From Polaribacter sp. NJDZ03 (GTDB lineage Bacteria; Bacteroidota; Bacteroidia; Flavobacteriales; Flavobacteriaceae): a DNA stretch of 64,000 nucleotides. A model generated the notes under the pieces. It worked only from the letters and a program-made list of their open reading frames with translations. It did no database searches and was not told the origin of the DNA. Positions 52,406-62,556 of the stretch are shown in pieces; position 1 is the first letter of the stretch; every line of letters starts with the position of its first letter. The position numbers and the translations under genes were made by a program. The DNA is taken from positions 2,715,001 to 2,779,000 of the forward strand of contig NZ_CP079195.1 in NCBI RefSeq assembly GCF_019263805.1, read 5' to 3'.

Positions 52406-55400
52406 ATGAATTATAGTCAAATAACCCTCTTGTTTATGCAGGGTACTTTAGTTGCTTTAGTAATGCTTTTTTTATTTCATTATAGAAAACAGTTGGGTAT
52501 TGGAGTTATGTTTGCATGCTTGGGATTATTTCAGTTTGTACAGGTGTTTTTATACAATAGTGTTTCTATTTCAATTACAGATAATTTTTTTGTTTCTCCA
52601 GGACATGTTGTTTTTTTCTTAGCATCTCTATTTGTTTTACTTATGGTTTACATAAAGGAAGACACAAATGAAACTAAAAAAATTATTTATGCTTTGTTTG
52701 TTGTAAACATAGTAATGTCTATTCTTGTAGAAACATTAAACTTTACCAACACATCTATAAAAGGTGGTTTTAATTTAACAGAAGATCTTTTTAATATTAG
52801 TTTATGGGAATTATTTATTAGTACAGTAGTGTTGTTTTTAGATGCTTTTTTAATCATATTTTTATTTGAATATATATCTAAAAAAATACAATTCTTATTT
52901 CTCCAGATTTGTATTACTATGCTAATTGTTATTAGTTTTGATACATTGTTTTTTGTAATCTTAACGTCTTGGGATGTACATAATTTAACTTCAATTATAA
53001 TATCTGGACTTATATCAAAAGGAATTTTTACTATTTTTTATGGGACTTTTCTTTACCTTTATTTACGATTTTTCGATAAAAGTAAGTCGATATCAACTAT
53101 TTTTAAAATTAAAGATATCTTTCAGCCACTAACTTATAGACAAAAATTTGAATCTGCAGAAAAAGTAATTCAAGAAACTACAGAGATGTATCGTATTCTA
53201 ACAGATCACTCTAGTGATTTAATTTTTTTACAAGAACCAGATGCCACTTTTAAATATATTAGTCCCTCTATAAAAAAAATATTGGGTTATGAACAATCAG
53301 AATTTTTAGGGAAGCAAGTCTTTAGTATTGTTCATAAAGATGATATTACAATCATAAAGGAATTACTAGCAAAAAAATTAATTAGTAAAGGCGTTATTTC
53401 TGATGCTATTCCCGTTAGAATCTTACATAAAGATGGTCATTACATTTGGTTAGAATTTTTGTCATCTCCGGTTTATAAAGGAGATGAAATTAGTTACTTT
53501 GTTACTTCTGCCAGAGATATTACGCAGAGAATTTTAGCAAGGGAGAAAATTCAAGATTCTTTTGAGGAATTAGAAAAAAAGGAACACTCTTTAGAAGAGG
53601 CTAGTAAAGTTGCTAAAATAGGATATTGGGAATATAATATTAAAACAGATACTTTTATCTGGTCTGATTATATGTATACCATTTACGGAATAGATCCAGA
53701 AAAGGGAGTTCCATCTCAAAAAGATCTCATCTCTTTATATGATAAAGAATCTCAAGAAAAGATAGCCCAGGTTGTAAAGGATATTGCAGAAAAAGGAGTT
53801 TCTTGTGATGTAGAATTAAGATTTATCAACAAAAAAAATAAAGTTGTTTGGGAGCGTACTGTTGCTAAATCTATTTATAATCAACAAAATGAGGTTGTAG
53901 GTAGAATAGGTGTTATGCAAGATATTACGGCCTTAAAAAATGCACAGTTTGAAGAGGTGCTTTCAAAAGAAAAAATTAAATCTTCTCTAGAACTTTTAGA
54001 GAAAAAGGGTTTTACTTTAGATGAAGTGAGTAGCATGGCTAAGATTGGTTATTGGGAGTTTAGTAACGACCAGGTTCATGTTATTTGGTCTGATTATCAT
54101 TATGAGATTTTTGGATTAGATCCTAAAAAGGGAATTCCTCCACGAGAAAAAATTTTAGCTTTTTTTGATGATGAATCTCAAAGAAAAATAGAGCAAGTTA
54201 ATTTAGAATTGAACTTAAAAGGAACGCCTTATGATATTGATTTAAAATTGATTAATGAAAACAAAGAAGAGGTTTGGGTACGCAGTATAGTACAGCCTGT
54301 ATATGATAAGCAAAATAAAATTACAGGAAGAAGAGGTCTTTTACAAAATATTACAACCTCTAAAAAAGCTCAATTAGCTTTGGAGCTTTCTACAGAAAAT
54401 ATTCAAATCTCTTTAAAGTTATTAGAGAAAAAAGATTACTCTTTAAATGAGTCTAGTAAAATGGCTAAAATAGGGTATTGGGATTATATTATTGAAACAG
54501 ATACATATACATGGTCTGATTATATTTACCATATTTATGGATTAAGCCCAAATGATGGAATTCCGCCACATAAGGAAGCAGTGAAGGTTTGTGACAAAGA
54601 GTCTCTAGAAAAATTATTAGCCGCCACATTAGAACTGAATACAAAAGGTACACCTTATAATGTTATTCTAAAATTAATTAATAGAAATAATGAAGAGGTT
54701 TGGGTAAGAAATGTAGCTAAGCCTATTTATAACAAAGAAAATGAGATTATTGGAAGAAGAGGGGTTTTACAAAATATAACCGAATGGAAAAAAGCTCAAT
54801 TAGAATTAGAATTATCTAAAGAAAAGATTCAATCTTCATTAGATCTTTTAGAAAAAAGAGACCATTCTTTAACGGAATCTAGTAGGATTGCTAAAATTGG
54901 GCATTGGGAGTATGATATAGCAACGGATAGTTATGTTTGGTCTGATTATGTGTATGAAATTTATGGTTTCGATTTAAATGAAAGTATTCCTTCACGTAAA
55001 GAAATGGTGAGTTTTTATGATAAAGATTCTCAGTTTAAGTTAGCTAAAGCTACTGTAAATCTTACCCTAAAAGGAACTATTTACGATATTGAATTGAAAT
55101 TAATTAATAAAAAAAATAAAGAGTTTTGGGTAAGGCAAGTGGTACAGCTTATTTACAACGAACAAGATGAAATTATTGGTAGAAGAGGTGTAGTGCATAA
55201 TATTACAGCTTCTAAAAAAGCTCAATTAGAATTAGAACTCTCTAAAAATAAGATTCAGAAGTCTTTAGAGTTGTTGGAGAATAGTGAATTCTCTAAGAAT
55301 GAAGCTAGTAAAATGGCTAAAATGGGGTATTTAGTGGATGATATTGCTACAGAAACTTATGTTTGGTCAGAATATATATATCATATTTTTGGATTTGACA

Positions 55401-58400
55401 TAAAAAAGCCTGTACCCTCACGTAAAGAAATTGCAGAACTTTTTAACGAAGAGTCTAAAGAAAAGATGGGGAAAGCTACCTTTAAATTAGATACCGAGGG
55501 CATTCCTTTTGATCTTGAGTTAAAAATGATAAACTTAAGAAAGGAAGTAGTTTGGATTAGAATTGTAGTTGAACCTGTTTACGATCAACAAAATAAAATT
55601 ATTAAAAGAAGAGGAGTATTACAAGATATTACCGCTTCTAAAAATACGCAACTAGAATTAGAGCTTTCTAAAGAAAAGATTCAGACCTCCTTAAAATTAT
55701 CAAGAAAAAGAAAGAATTCGATGGATGAGGCTAGTAAAGTAGCCAAAATAGGTTATTGGGAGCACGATATGTTAACAGGCATTGTTGTATGGTCTGAGTA
55801 TGTGCATCGTATTTTTGGATCAAATCCTAAAGATGGAATTCCACCAGAGGTGGTGTTTTTGAAAAACATGAAAAAAGAATCGCAAGAAAAGTTTGCAGAA
55901 GCAACAATAGCACTTACTTCTAAAGGTGTTTCTTATGATATAGAATTGCAATTTATTAACTTAAAAAAGGAAGTTGTTTGGGTTAGAAATGTAGCACAAC
56001 CTATTTACAATGAACAAAATGAAATTGTTGGTAAGAGGGGTATTTTACAGAATATTACAGCTTCTAAAAAAGCACAGGAAGAATTAGAGCTTTCTAACCA
56101 AAAGATTGAAACCACTTTAAAACTTTTAGAGAAAAAGGAATACTCCTTGCGTAAAGCTAGTGAAATAGCTAAAATAGGGTATCAAGAATATGATAATGCA
56201 ACAGGTATTTTTATATGGTCTGATTATGTTTATGATATTTTAAGGTTTGATATAAATGAAGGAATTCCATCACGTGAAGATATTGAACAAATTTTTGATG
56301 ATGAATCTATAGTTAAATATGAAAAAGCAATTAAAGATCTGGTTAAAAATGGTACTCCTTTTGATTGTGAATTGAGGCTTGTTACCAAAGATAAAGAAGA
56401 AGTTTGGGTTAGAAATGTTGGTCAGCCTGTTTATAACAAGCAAAATGAAATTATAGGAAGAAGAGGTATTCTACAAGATATTACAGTTGCTAAAAAAGCA
56501 CAATTTGAACTAGAGCATTCTAAAGAAGAAATTCAAACTTCTTTAGATTTATTAGAAATGAGTGAATATTCTAAAAATGAAGCTAGTAAAATGGCTAAAA
56601 TAGGGCATTTAGAGTATGATATGGCTTCAGATACTTCTGTGTGGTCTGAATATCTTTATGTTATTTTTGGATTAGACCCAAAACTTCCGCTGCCCCCATT
56701 AAAAGAAATAATGTCTTTTTTGGATGAAGACTCTCAAAAAAAGTTAAAAAAATTAACTTTAGATCTTGAGTTAAATGGAACTCCTTATGATGTTGAATTT
56801 AAATTAATTAATACTAGAAGTGAAAAGATTTGGGCAAGAATGATTGTTGAACCCTTGTATAATGAGCACGGAATTGTAGTTGGAAGAAGAGGTGTTCTAC
56901 AAGATATTACCGAGAGAAAACAAATAGAACAAGAGCATTTAAGGGTAGAAGATAATTATAGAAGACTCTTTGATAATGCTACTGTTTCTATTTGGAATGA
57001 AGATTTTACGAGTATTTTTAAAGAAATTGAAGTGCTTAGAACGCTTCAAATTCTTAATATAAAAGTGTATTTAGAACAGCACCCATGGTTGTTAAATGCT
57101 TTATTAGAAAAATTGATGGTTAATAGTGTAAATGCTGCTACTTTAAAATTGTTTAAAGTTAAAAACCATGAAGAATTTCTAGTGAATTTTTCCAAGACAC
57201 TTGGTACAGGGGCAGAGAAAATATTTGAAAACCTTATAGAAGCTATTTGGAATTATGAGAAGGTATTTTTATCAGAAGTAAATTTTAGAACACTAGAAGG
57301 AGATGAGTTTGCTGCCTTAGTTTCAATTCCTATACCTCAAACAGAGATAGAGCAGAAAACAGTACCTGTAAGTATTCAAAGTATTCAAAGTATCAAAGAT
57401 GCTAAATTGTCTGAGCTAGAATCCTTAGAAAAATTAAAAGAAGCACAAGAATTAGCTCAGGTTGGTAGTTGGACGCATAATGTTTTAACTGAAAAATCTG
57501 AGTGGTCTGAAGAAACGTTGCGTATTTGGGGTTTCGATTTAAATAAACCAACATTAGGACAAGTAGAAATTTTAAATAGAATTCATAAAGATGATCTTAA
57601 TTTTTTTAAACATACTGTAGATTTACTTTATGCTAAAGGAATTCCTTATGATATAGAATTTAGAATTTGTTTACCTAATAATGTAGAAAAAACCATAAGG
57701 GCTATATGTAAGCCTATATTTAACGAAAATAATGTTATAATCAGTTTAAAAGGAACTAATCAAGACATTACAGCTCAAAAAGAAGCAAGAAGAGAAATTG
57801 AAAAAGCAGAAGAGATGTACCGTATTATAACGGATAACTCTAATGATTTAATTTGCTTACATGAAATAAATAGTACTTTTAAATACATCAGTCCTTCTAT
57901 TTATAACTTATTAGGGTATAAACAATCAGAACTTTTAGGTAAAAATGTCTTTGGTATTGTTCATAAAAGTGATATTAAAGCTTTAAAAAAAGTAATGGTT
58001 CAAAGAAAATTTAGTAATATGTATACAGATACATTTAGTTGTAGAGTGTTACATAAAAAAGGACATTACATTTGGTTAGAGTTTTTATCGTCTCCAGTTT
58101 ATAAAGATAATGAGATTAGTTCTTATGTTTCATCTGCAAGAGATATTACGCAATGGGTGTTAGCTAAGCAAGAAATAGAAGAATACCAAACATCACTTCA
58201 GAAATTAACTACAGAGATGACGTTGATAGAGGAAAAACAGAAAAAAGAAATTGCAACCAATATACATGATCATTTAAGTCAGTCTTTAGTAATCTCAAAA
58301 ATGAAAATTAATGAGTTGAAAAAAAGACCACAATTAAAATTGATTGATGAAGATTTAAGATTTATTGAAACGCATATTTCTGAAGCTTTAGAGAATAGCC

Positions 58401-58849
58401 GTAAAATTACGTATGAGCTTTCACCTCCGGTATTATATCAATTAGGTATTGTTGAGGCGTTAAATTGGTTATTTGACAATGTAGAAACTACACATAAGAT
58501 TGCTTGCGTAGTTAATAGTAATGTAGATAATATTAATTTAGATGAAGTAAAATCTATTTTATTGTATAGAAGTATACAAGAAGTTTTAACCAATGCTATA
58601 AAATATGCAAGTGCATCTTTAATAACTTTAGACCTTGATAAGAATAACTTAGGACTTGATATTTTTATTACAGATAATGGAGTTGGTTTTAATACTTCTA
58701 TATTAAATAATCTTCATAATCATTCTGGATCTGGTTTTGGTTTGTTTACGGTTCAGGAACGAATTAGAAACATTCAAGGAAAATTTACAATAAAATCAAA
58801 AATAAATATGGGTACAACAGTTAAAATTTTTATACCTTTATCTAAATGA
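52406..58849 (+). CDS. Giant multi-PAS sensor histidine kinase
   Basis: 2147 residues. Residues 1 to about 225 hold about seven membrane segments (perhaps a VUPS/7TM-type sensor). A first PAS (TDHSSDLIFLQEPDATFKYIS) is at about 265-375. Eight PAS_3-like units follow, each opening with a variant of AKIGYWEY and W-S-[DE]-Y, at residues 403, 545, 687, 829, 971, 1113, 1255 and 1397: exactly 142 residues apart. Then a SIWNEDF-type PAS-like domain, a ninth diverged unit (AQVGSWTHN at 1684), a last PAS resembling the first, and a HisKA_3/HATPase kinase with His1954 in NIHDHLSQ, RSIQEVLTNAIKYA (N box), DNGVGFN and GSGFGLFTVQERI. The LuxR-type regulator gene overlaps its stop by four bases. Confidence 0.93.
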   Translation: MNYSQITLLFMQGTLVALVMLFLFHYRKQLGIGVMFACLGLFQFVQVFLYNSVSISITDNFFVSPGHVVFFLASLFVLLMVYIKEDTNETKKIIYALFVVNIVMSILVETLNFTNTSIKGGFNLTEDLFNISLWELFISTVVLFLDAFLIIFLFEYISKKIQFLFLQICITMLIVISFDTLFFVILTSWDVHNLTSIIISGLISKGIFTIFYGTFLYLYLRFFDKSKSISTIFKIKDIFQPLTYRQKFESAEKVIQETTEMYRILTDHSSDLIFLQEPDATFKYISPSIKKILGYEQSEFLGKQVFSIVHKDDITIIKELLAKKLISKGVISDAIPVRILHKDGHYIWLEFLSSPVYKGDEISYFVTSARDITQRILAREKIQDSFEELEKKEHSLEEASKVAKIGYWEYNIKTDTFIWSDYMYTIYGIDPEKGVPSQKDLISLYDKESQEKIAQVVKDIAEKGVSCDVELRFINKKNKVVWERTVAKSIYNQQNEVVGRIGVMQDITALKNAQFEEVLSKEKIKSSLELLEKKGFTLDEVSSMAKIGYWEFSNDQVHVIWSDYHYEIFGLDPKKGIPPREKILAFFDDESQRKIEQVNLELNLKGTPYDIDLKLINENKEEVWVRSIVQPVYDKQNKITGRRGLLQNITTSKKAQLALELSTENIQISLKLLEKKDYSLNESSKMAKIGYWDYIIETDTYTWSDYIYHIYGLSPNDGIPPHKEAVKVCDKESLEKLLAATLELNTKGTPYNVILKLINRNNEEVWVRNVAKPIYNKENEIIGRRGVLQNITEWKKAQLELELSKEKIQSSLDLLEKRDHSLTESSRIAKIGHWEYDIATDSYVWSDYVYEIYGFDLNESIPSRKEMVSFYDKDSQFKLAKATVNLTLKGTIYDIELKLINKKNKEFWVRQVVQLIYNEQDEIIGRRGVVHNITASKKAQLELELSKNKIQKSLELLENSEFSKNEASKMAKMGYLVDDIATETYVWSEYIYHIFGFDIKKPVPSRKEIAELFNEESKEKMGKATFKLDTEGIPFDLELKMINLRKEVVWIRIVVEPVYDQQNKIIKRRGVLQDITASKNTQLELELSKEKIQTSLKLSRKRKNSMDEASKVAKIGYWEHDMLTGIVVWSEYVHRIFGSNPKDGIPPEVVFLKNMKKESQEKFAEATIALTSKGVSYDIELQFINLKKEVVWVRNVAQPIYNEQNEIVGKRGILQNITASKKAQEELELSNQKIETTLKLLEKKEYSLRKASEIAKIGYQEYDNATGIFIWSDYVYDILRFDINEGIPSREDIEQIFDDESIVKYEKAIKDLVKNGTPFDCELRLVTKDKEEVWVRNVGQPVYNKQNEIIGRRGILQDITVAKKAQFELEHSKEEIQTSLDLLEMSEYSKNEASKMAKIGHLEYDMASDTSVWSEYLYVIFGLDPKLPLPPLKEIMSFLDEDSQKKLKKLTLDLELNGTPYDVEFKLINTRSEKIWARMIVEPLYNEHGIVVGRRGVLQDITERKQIEQEHLRVEDNYRRLFDNATVSIWNEDFTSIFKEIEVLRTLQILNIKVYLEQHPWLLNALLEKLMVNSVNAATLKLFKVKNHEEFLVNFSKTLGTGAEKIFENLIEAIWNYEKVFLSEVNFRTLEGDEFAALVSIPIPQTEIEQKTVPVSIQSIQSIKDAKLSELESLEKLKEAQELAQVGSWTHNVLTEKSEWSEETLRIWGFDLNKPTLGQVEILNRIHKDDLNFFKHTVDLLYAKGIPYDIEFRICLPNNVEKTIRAICKPIFNENNVIISLKGTNQDITAQKEARREIEKAEEMYRIITDNSNDLICLHEINSTFKYISPSIYNLLGYKQSELLGKNVFGIVHKSDIKALKKVMVQRKFSNMYTDTFSCRVLHKKGHYIWLEFLSSPVYKDNEISSYVSSARDITQWVLAKQEIEEYQTSLQKLTTEMTLIEEKQKKEIATNIHDHLSQSLVISKMKINELKKRPQLKLIDEDLRFIETHISEALENSRKITYELSPPVLYQLGIVEALNWLFDNVETTHKIACVVNSNVDNINLDEVKSILLYRSIQEVLTNAIKYASASLITLDLDKNNLGLDIFITDNGVGFNTSILNNLHNHSGSGFGLFTVQERIRNIQGKFTIKSKINMGTTVKIFIPLSK
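53612..57015 (+). repeat. Eight in-frame PAS repeats with 426-bp period
   Basis: The AKIG codon block starts at 53612, 54038, 54464, 54890, 55316, 55742, 56168 and 56594; every step is 426 bp. Units also share SKKAQLELELSKEKIQ-type linkers. Units 5 and 8 are alike (SKNEASKMAK), hinting at block duplication. Confidence 0.92.
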
Positions 58850-59499
58850 GTTATTTAAAAGATATTAAAATTGTATTAGTCGATGATCATAAGTTATTAA
58901 GAGATGGTCTAAGAAACATTATAGAGCAGAGGTCTAATATGCACATAATTGGCGAAGCTTCCGATGGTAGAGAGGCTATAAAAATATGTCCAAAACTTTT
59001 GCCAAATGTTATTGTTATGGATGTTGCCATGCCTGGTTTAAATGGTATAGAGGCAACAAGGCAAATTCATAAAAACAATCCAGATATAAAAATTATTGGT
59101 CTTTCTATGCACTCTAGTAAGCAGTTTATACAAAGTATGTTTAAAGCTGGTGCCTTTGCTTACTTGTTAAAAGATGGAGATTCAGATGAGTTAATTACTG
59201 CAATTTGTACGGTAATGCAAAATAAAAAATATCTTTCAAAAGATATTAATCAAGAGTTTCTATCTGCATTAAAAGAGCCCAAAGCATTAGAAAAAACACA
59301 ATTAAGTTCTAGAGAAAAAGAAGTATTACAGTTAATTTCAGAGGGGCGTTCTTCTAAAGAAATAGGAGAGATCTTATTTTTAAGTCCTAAAACGGTAGAT
59401 GTACATCGAAATAATATTATGAAAAAAATAGATTTATTCACAATTCCTGAATTGACAAAATATGCCATTCAAGAAGGGTTAACTTCATTAGATATTTAA
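58846..59499 (+). CDS. NarL/LuxR-type response regulator
   Basis: 217 residues. Receiver: acidic pair Asp13-Asp14, phospho-acceptor Asp59 in VIVMDVAMPG, Lys in YLLKDGD. LuxR-type HTH: LSSREKEVLQLISEG...LFLSPKTVDVHRNNIMKKI. The ATG overlaps the kinase stop (ATGA), so it is the cognate partner of the HisKA_3 kinase, which pairs with this regulator type. Targets unknown. Confidence 0.95.
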   Translation: MSYLKDIKIVLVDDHKLLRDGLRNIIEQRSNMHIIGEASDGREAIKICPKLLPNVIVMDVAMPGLNGIEATRQIHKNNPDIKIIGLSMHSSKQFIQSMFKAGAFAYLLKDGDSDELITAICTVMQNKKYLSKDINQEFLSALKEPKALEKTQLSSREKEVLQLISEGRSSKEIGEILFLSPKTVDVHRNNIMKKIDLFTIPELTKYAIQEGLTSLDI

Positions 59500-59613
59500 G
59501 AGTTCTATATCTTTTAAGATAAATGTTAAAAGCATAATGATAAGCACTTTGCTTATGAAAATATTTAGAAAAACCATTTATCTTGCCTTTTAATTAAGAT
59601 ACCCAACCTTATA

Positions 59614-59976
59614 TTGAAAGCAGCACTTCGTAACTTATTGATAGTAGAAGATAATCCTTTTATAGGGAAGAATATTCTTGATGCCGCTAAAGAAATTGTT
59701 AGTATAAGAGATATTTGCTTAAAGAAATCTTTGCATGAGGCAATTTCTACTTTTAATAAAACTAATTTTGAATTAATAATACTCGATTTGAAATTACCTG
59801 ACGGTAATGGTATAGAGTTGCTAAGAATGCTTCAAGAAAATAAAAAGGATACTAAAGTCTTTGTATTTTCTATAAGTACAGAGCTAAGGAAGACATGTTT
59901 TAAATACGGTGCCTTTGCCTTTTTTGACAAGGCTAAAGATTTTGATGAATTAATTGAGGCAATTAAGATTGCATAA
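59614..59976 (+). CDS. Stand-alone receiver-domain response regulator
   Basis: 120 residues starting from TTG (no ATG fits the domain start). Acidic Glu12-Asp13, phospho-acceptor Asp58 in LIILDLKLPDGNG, Lys in FFDKAKD. CheY-like with no output domain; it may be a phosphate sink or connector for the kinase 114 bp upstream. The T/S switch residue appears as Ser in VFSIS. A hairpin terminator follows. Confidence 0.85.
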   Translation: MKAALRNLLIVEDNPFIGKNILDAAKEIVSIRDICLKKSLHEAISTFNKTNFELIILDLKLPDGNGIELLRMLQENKKDTKVFVFSISTELRKTCFKYGAFAFFDKAKDFDELIEAIKIA

Positions 59977-60052
59977 CCATTAGGTTACTTATCTTTTAAA
60001 AGATTCAATTCTAAAAAAAAAATATTGATTTTTACAAAGTTTTTATAATAAC

Positions 60053-60090
60053 AAAAAGCTAAACATTAAGGGGGTTGTTTAGCTTTTTTA
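60053..60090 (+). terminator. Terminator after the sensor-kinase operon
   Basis: AAAAAGCTAAACA (60053-60065) pairs with TGTTTAGCTTTTT (60076-60088), loop rich in G. Confidence 0.82.
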
Positions 60091-60375
60091 TTAATATAAT
60101 TGGGGGAATTGTATATTAATGTATTATTAAAATAATAGGGGGAATAAAAAATTTATTAAAACAATTTTTTAGTATCATTCAATTTCATTGATTATCAACT
60201 ATATACTTGTTTCTATACTACAAATATATATAACATTGTTAGGTTGTTCAATAGGTAATTTTCTTATTTTTTATAATCAGGACTAAAATGTAGATTTTTG
60301 TTAAATGCAAAGTAGAATACATTGCTATTAGGCCCTGTAAGTTTTTAGCACTGTGTAGATTTTTAGTTAAAAAAG

Positions 60376-60402
60376 AAAAACCCAACATTACGTTGGGTTT
60401 TT
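60376..60402 (-). terminator. Terminator of the first TonB gene
   Basis: AAAAACCCAAC (60376-60386) pairs with GTTGGGTTTTT (60392-60402), loop ATTAC; A and T runs on both sides. Confidence 0.8.
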
Positions 60403-60411
60403 CCTTTTTTT

Positions 60412-61146
60412 TTAGGTTCTAACTTCAAATGTAATAGGTATACTGTAGCTTACACCTACAGGAGTACCTCTTTGCTTTCCGGGAGTCATAGTGGGTAAAG
60501 CATTAATAATTTCTACAACTTCTTTTTCTAACCGAGGGTGTGGCCCTCTTGCTCTAACATTTACAATATTACCTAGTTTATTAATGGTGAAAATTACAAA
60601 TAATTTCTTTTTACCAGGCTCTAAGCCTAATTCACTAGCTAAATTAATATCAAATCTTTTACCAAAAAATTCTGTTACCTTTTTAGTAAAACAGTCTTTT
60701 AAATCTTTATTATTTCCTTTACAACCAGGATAAACAGGTACGTTTTCAATTAATATAAAAGGAATATCTTCTACCACTTCTTCCACTTCTTCTACTTCTA
60801 CAATATCATCGGTATTTACTACTATACCTACTGTTTCATCGGTTTCTGTAGATTCAATGACTGTTTCTTCAATCTCCTTTTCATCTTCTACAACCATAAT
60901 TTGCTCTACTATCGGTGGAGGTGTATTTTTTGGTGGTGGTTTTACCTCTTGCATTTCAATAATAGGAATATCTTCTTTCATCTCATCAACCATATTTGCT
61001 TGTCCTAAGCTTTTTAGGTCATTCCTTTCGTAAGTTTTGTGTTCTATTAAAGTGTAAGTAATAAATAAGGCTAATACTAACCCTATTTGTAAGAAAATTT
61101 TACTGTAGTTTTCTAACTGTTGTTTTGGGTTTTTTTTAATGTCCAT
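60412..61146 (-). CDS. TonB family energy transducer
   Basis: 244 residues. One N-terminal membrane helix (about 15-33), a Pro-rich stretch (EVKPPPKNTPPPIVEQI), an acidic Val/Glu linker, and a C-terminal TonB domain (KKLFVIFTINKLGNIVNVRARGPHPRLEKEVVEIINALPTMTPGKQRGTPV) ending in SIPITFEV. Conserved YPGC-type text precedes the domain (PVYPGCKGN). It couples ExbBD to outer-membrane receptors. A paralogue is at 63244. Confidence 0.92.
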   Translation of the reverse strand: MDIKKNPKQQLENYSKIFLQIGLVLALFITYTLIEHKTYERNDLKSLGQANMVDEMKEDIPIIEMQEVKPPPKNTPPPIVEQIMVVEDEKEIEETVIESTETDETVGIVVNTDDIVEVEEVEEVVEDIPFILIENVPVYPGCKGNNKDLKDCFTKKVTEFFGKRFDINLASELGLEPGKKKLFVIFTINKLGNIVNVRARGPHPRLEKEVVEIINALPTMTPGKQRGTPVGVSYSIPITFEVRT

Positions 61147-61278
61147 TTTGAAATCCTTTAAAAATGTATAATTTTAACTTCGTTATTAAAAAATAGCGAT
61201 ATAGATTATCAGATTCTTGTAAATTTGATTTTCTATTGTAAAATTAATAGTTTAAAGGGCTTTAAAATATGATTTTCA

Positions 61279-61884
61279 TCATACTTTGTCGTGTACCTTT
61301 GTAGGTGTATTATTGTTCCAAAGTGTAAGAATATCTGTAGCAACACTTGCGCCACTTCCTGCAGCAATTGCAAATTGACTTCTACAGCCAGAAATGGTAC
61401 CGCAACAATATAAACCGTCTTGTATTAAGTGGTTGTTATTTTTAAGTTGAATTCTATCTTTTGCTGCATTGGCTCTTTTATGAGGTTCTATAAAAGTATC
61501 TAATCCTTCTATTGTAAAAGGTTTGGAGTAATTTAAAGCCAGAATTGCAACTTTACTAAAATACGTAGTATCGTTAGTTGTTATTTGATACCCGTTTTCT
61601 ATCGTTAAAATAGAGGTAACTTTTTCATTTTCTATTTGTTCTACATGAGGGTATAAAGTAGAAAGCTGTTTTTTGCCTTCAATTAATATATTTTTCCCTA
61701 AAGTTTTGGCAGGTATGCCTAATACATTATTAAATAACGCATTTTGTAGGTGAGAAGCTCTCTGGTGACTAATAATTCCAATAGTTTTATTAGCTGCAAA
61801 GTCTTTATTTTTTGCAGAACCTAATACCAAAGCGCATTGCAATGCAGAAGTGCCACCACCTATAATAAGAACATCAAAAATCAT
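61279..61884 (-). CDS. Half-size thioredoxin-reductase-like flavoprotein
   Basis: 201 residues, about two thirds of TrxB. FAD motif GGGTSALQCAL near the N-terminus and the C-terminal FAD end GLYCCGTISGCRSQFAIAAGSGASVATDIL are present. The middle NADPH domain and its CxxC are absent. Three Cys cluster near the end (CC and GC). Either a flavin protein reduced by another partner or a relic kept by selection. Its start codon directly abuts the marC stop. No function known to me. Confidence 0.8.
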   Translation of the reverse strand: MIFDVLIIGGGTSALQCALVLGSAKNKDFAANKTIGIISHQRASHLQNALFNNVLGIPAKTLGKNILIEGKKQLSTLYPHVEQIENEKVTSILTIENGYQITTNDTTYFSKVAILALNYSKPFTIEGLDTFIEPHKRANAAKDRIQLKNNNHLIQDGLYCCGTISGCRSQFAIAAGSGASVATDILTLWNNNTPTKVHDKV

Positions 61885-62472
61885 TTAAATAAAAAGGACT
61901 TTAATATTTGCCGCAAATAATTTTACAGAAATAGCCAATAAAATTACACCAAATATCTTTCTAATTATTTGAATTCCTATTGGGCCAATCATGCGCTCTA
62001 TTCTAGAAGAGGTTTTTAATACAATATAAATTAAAATAATATTTGCTAATACTGCAATAATAATATTTTCTATATAAAACTCAGATCTTAAAGAAAGTAG
62101 GGTTGTTAAACTTCCTGGACCTGCAATTAAAGGAAAAGCTAATGGAAATACAGACGCTGTAATTGCATTTACATCATCTTCATTGTCTTTGTAAAGTGTA
62201 ATTCCTAAAATCATTTCTAAGGCAATAAAAAAAAGTATAAAAGCACCTGCAACAGCAAATGAATGTACATCAATACCAATTAATTTTAGTAAACTTTGCC
62301 CTAAAAATAAAAAAAAGATCATAATAACACCTGCAATAATAGCTGCTTTTTCTGATTGAATATGGCCTGCTTTCTTCCTTAGGTCAATAATAATAGGGAT
62401 ATTACCAATAACATCTATAACTGCAAACAAAACCATAAAGGCGGTAAAGGCTTCTTTAAAATTAAAATTCAT
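61885..62472 (-). CDS. MarC family integral membrane protein
   Basis: 195 residues, six hydrophobic segments. Family text AVIDVIGNIPIIIDL near residue 18 and FPLAFPLIAGPGSLTTLLSL near residue 110. Function in the cell is unsettled; once linked to antibiotic resistance, later doubted. Divergent from the DUF3109 gene, followed directly by the half-size flavoprotein gene. Confidence 0.92.
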   Translation of the reverse strand: MNFNFKEAFTAFMVLFAVIDVIGNIPIIIDLRKKAGHIQSEKAAIIAGVIMIFFLFLGQSLLKLIGIDVHSFAVAGAFILFFIALEMILGITLYKDNEDDVNAITASVFPLAFPLIAGPGSLTTLLSLRSEFYIENIIIAVLANIILIYIVLKTSSRIERMIGPIGIQIIRKIFGVILLAISVKLFAANIKVLFI

Positions 62473-62544
62473 ATTTTTTTATATATTTTGTAAAATTAGA
62501 GAACTTAGTTTAGGAAAACGCAAAGTTATAGAAAAAAATAACAC

Positions 62545-62552
62545 TATTTTTG
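62545..62552 (+). promoter_or_regulatory. Putative -7 box for the DUF3109 gene
   Basis: TATTTTTG then CGAT; the ATG follows four bases after the box, so the transcript would be leaderless or nearly so. Confidence 0.4.
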
Positions 62553-62556
62553 CGAT

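Larger units (their letters stand above)
59977..60411. other. Convergent intergenic region
   Basis: 435 bp between convergent units. Both ends carry terminators (60053-60090 and 60376-60402). In the middle are two GGGGGAAT boxes (around 60102 and 60142) set in A/T-rich sequence. No gene seen. Confidence 0.6.
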
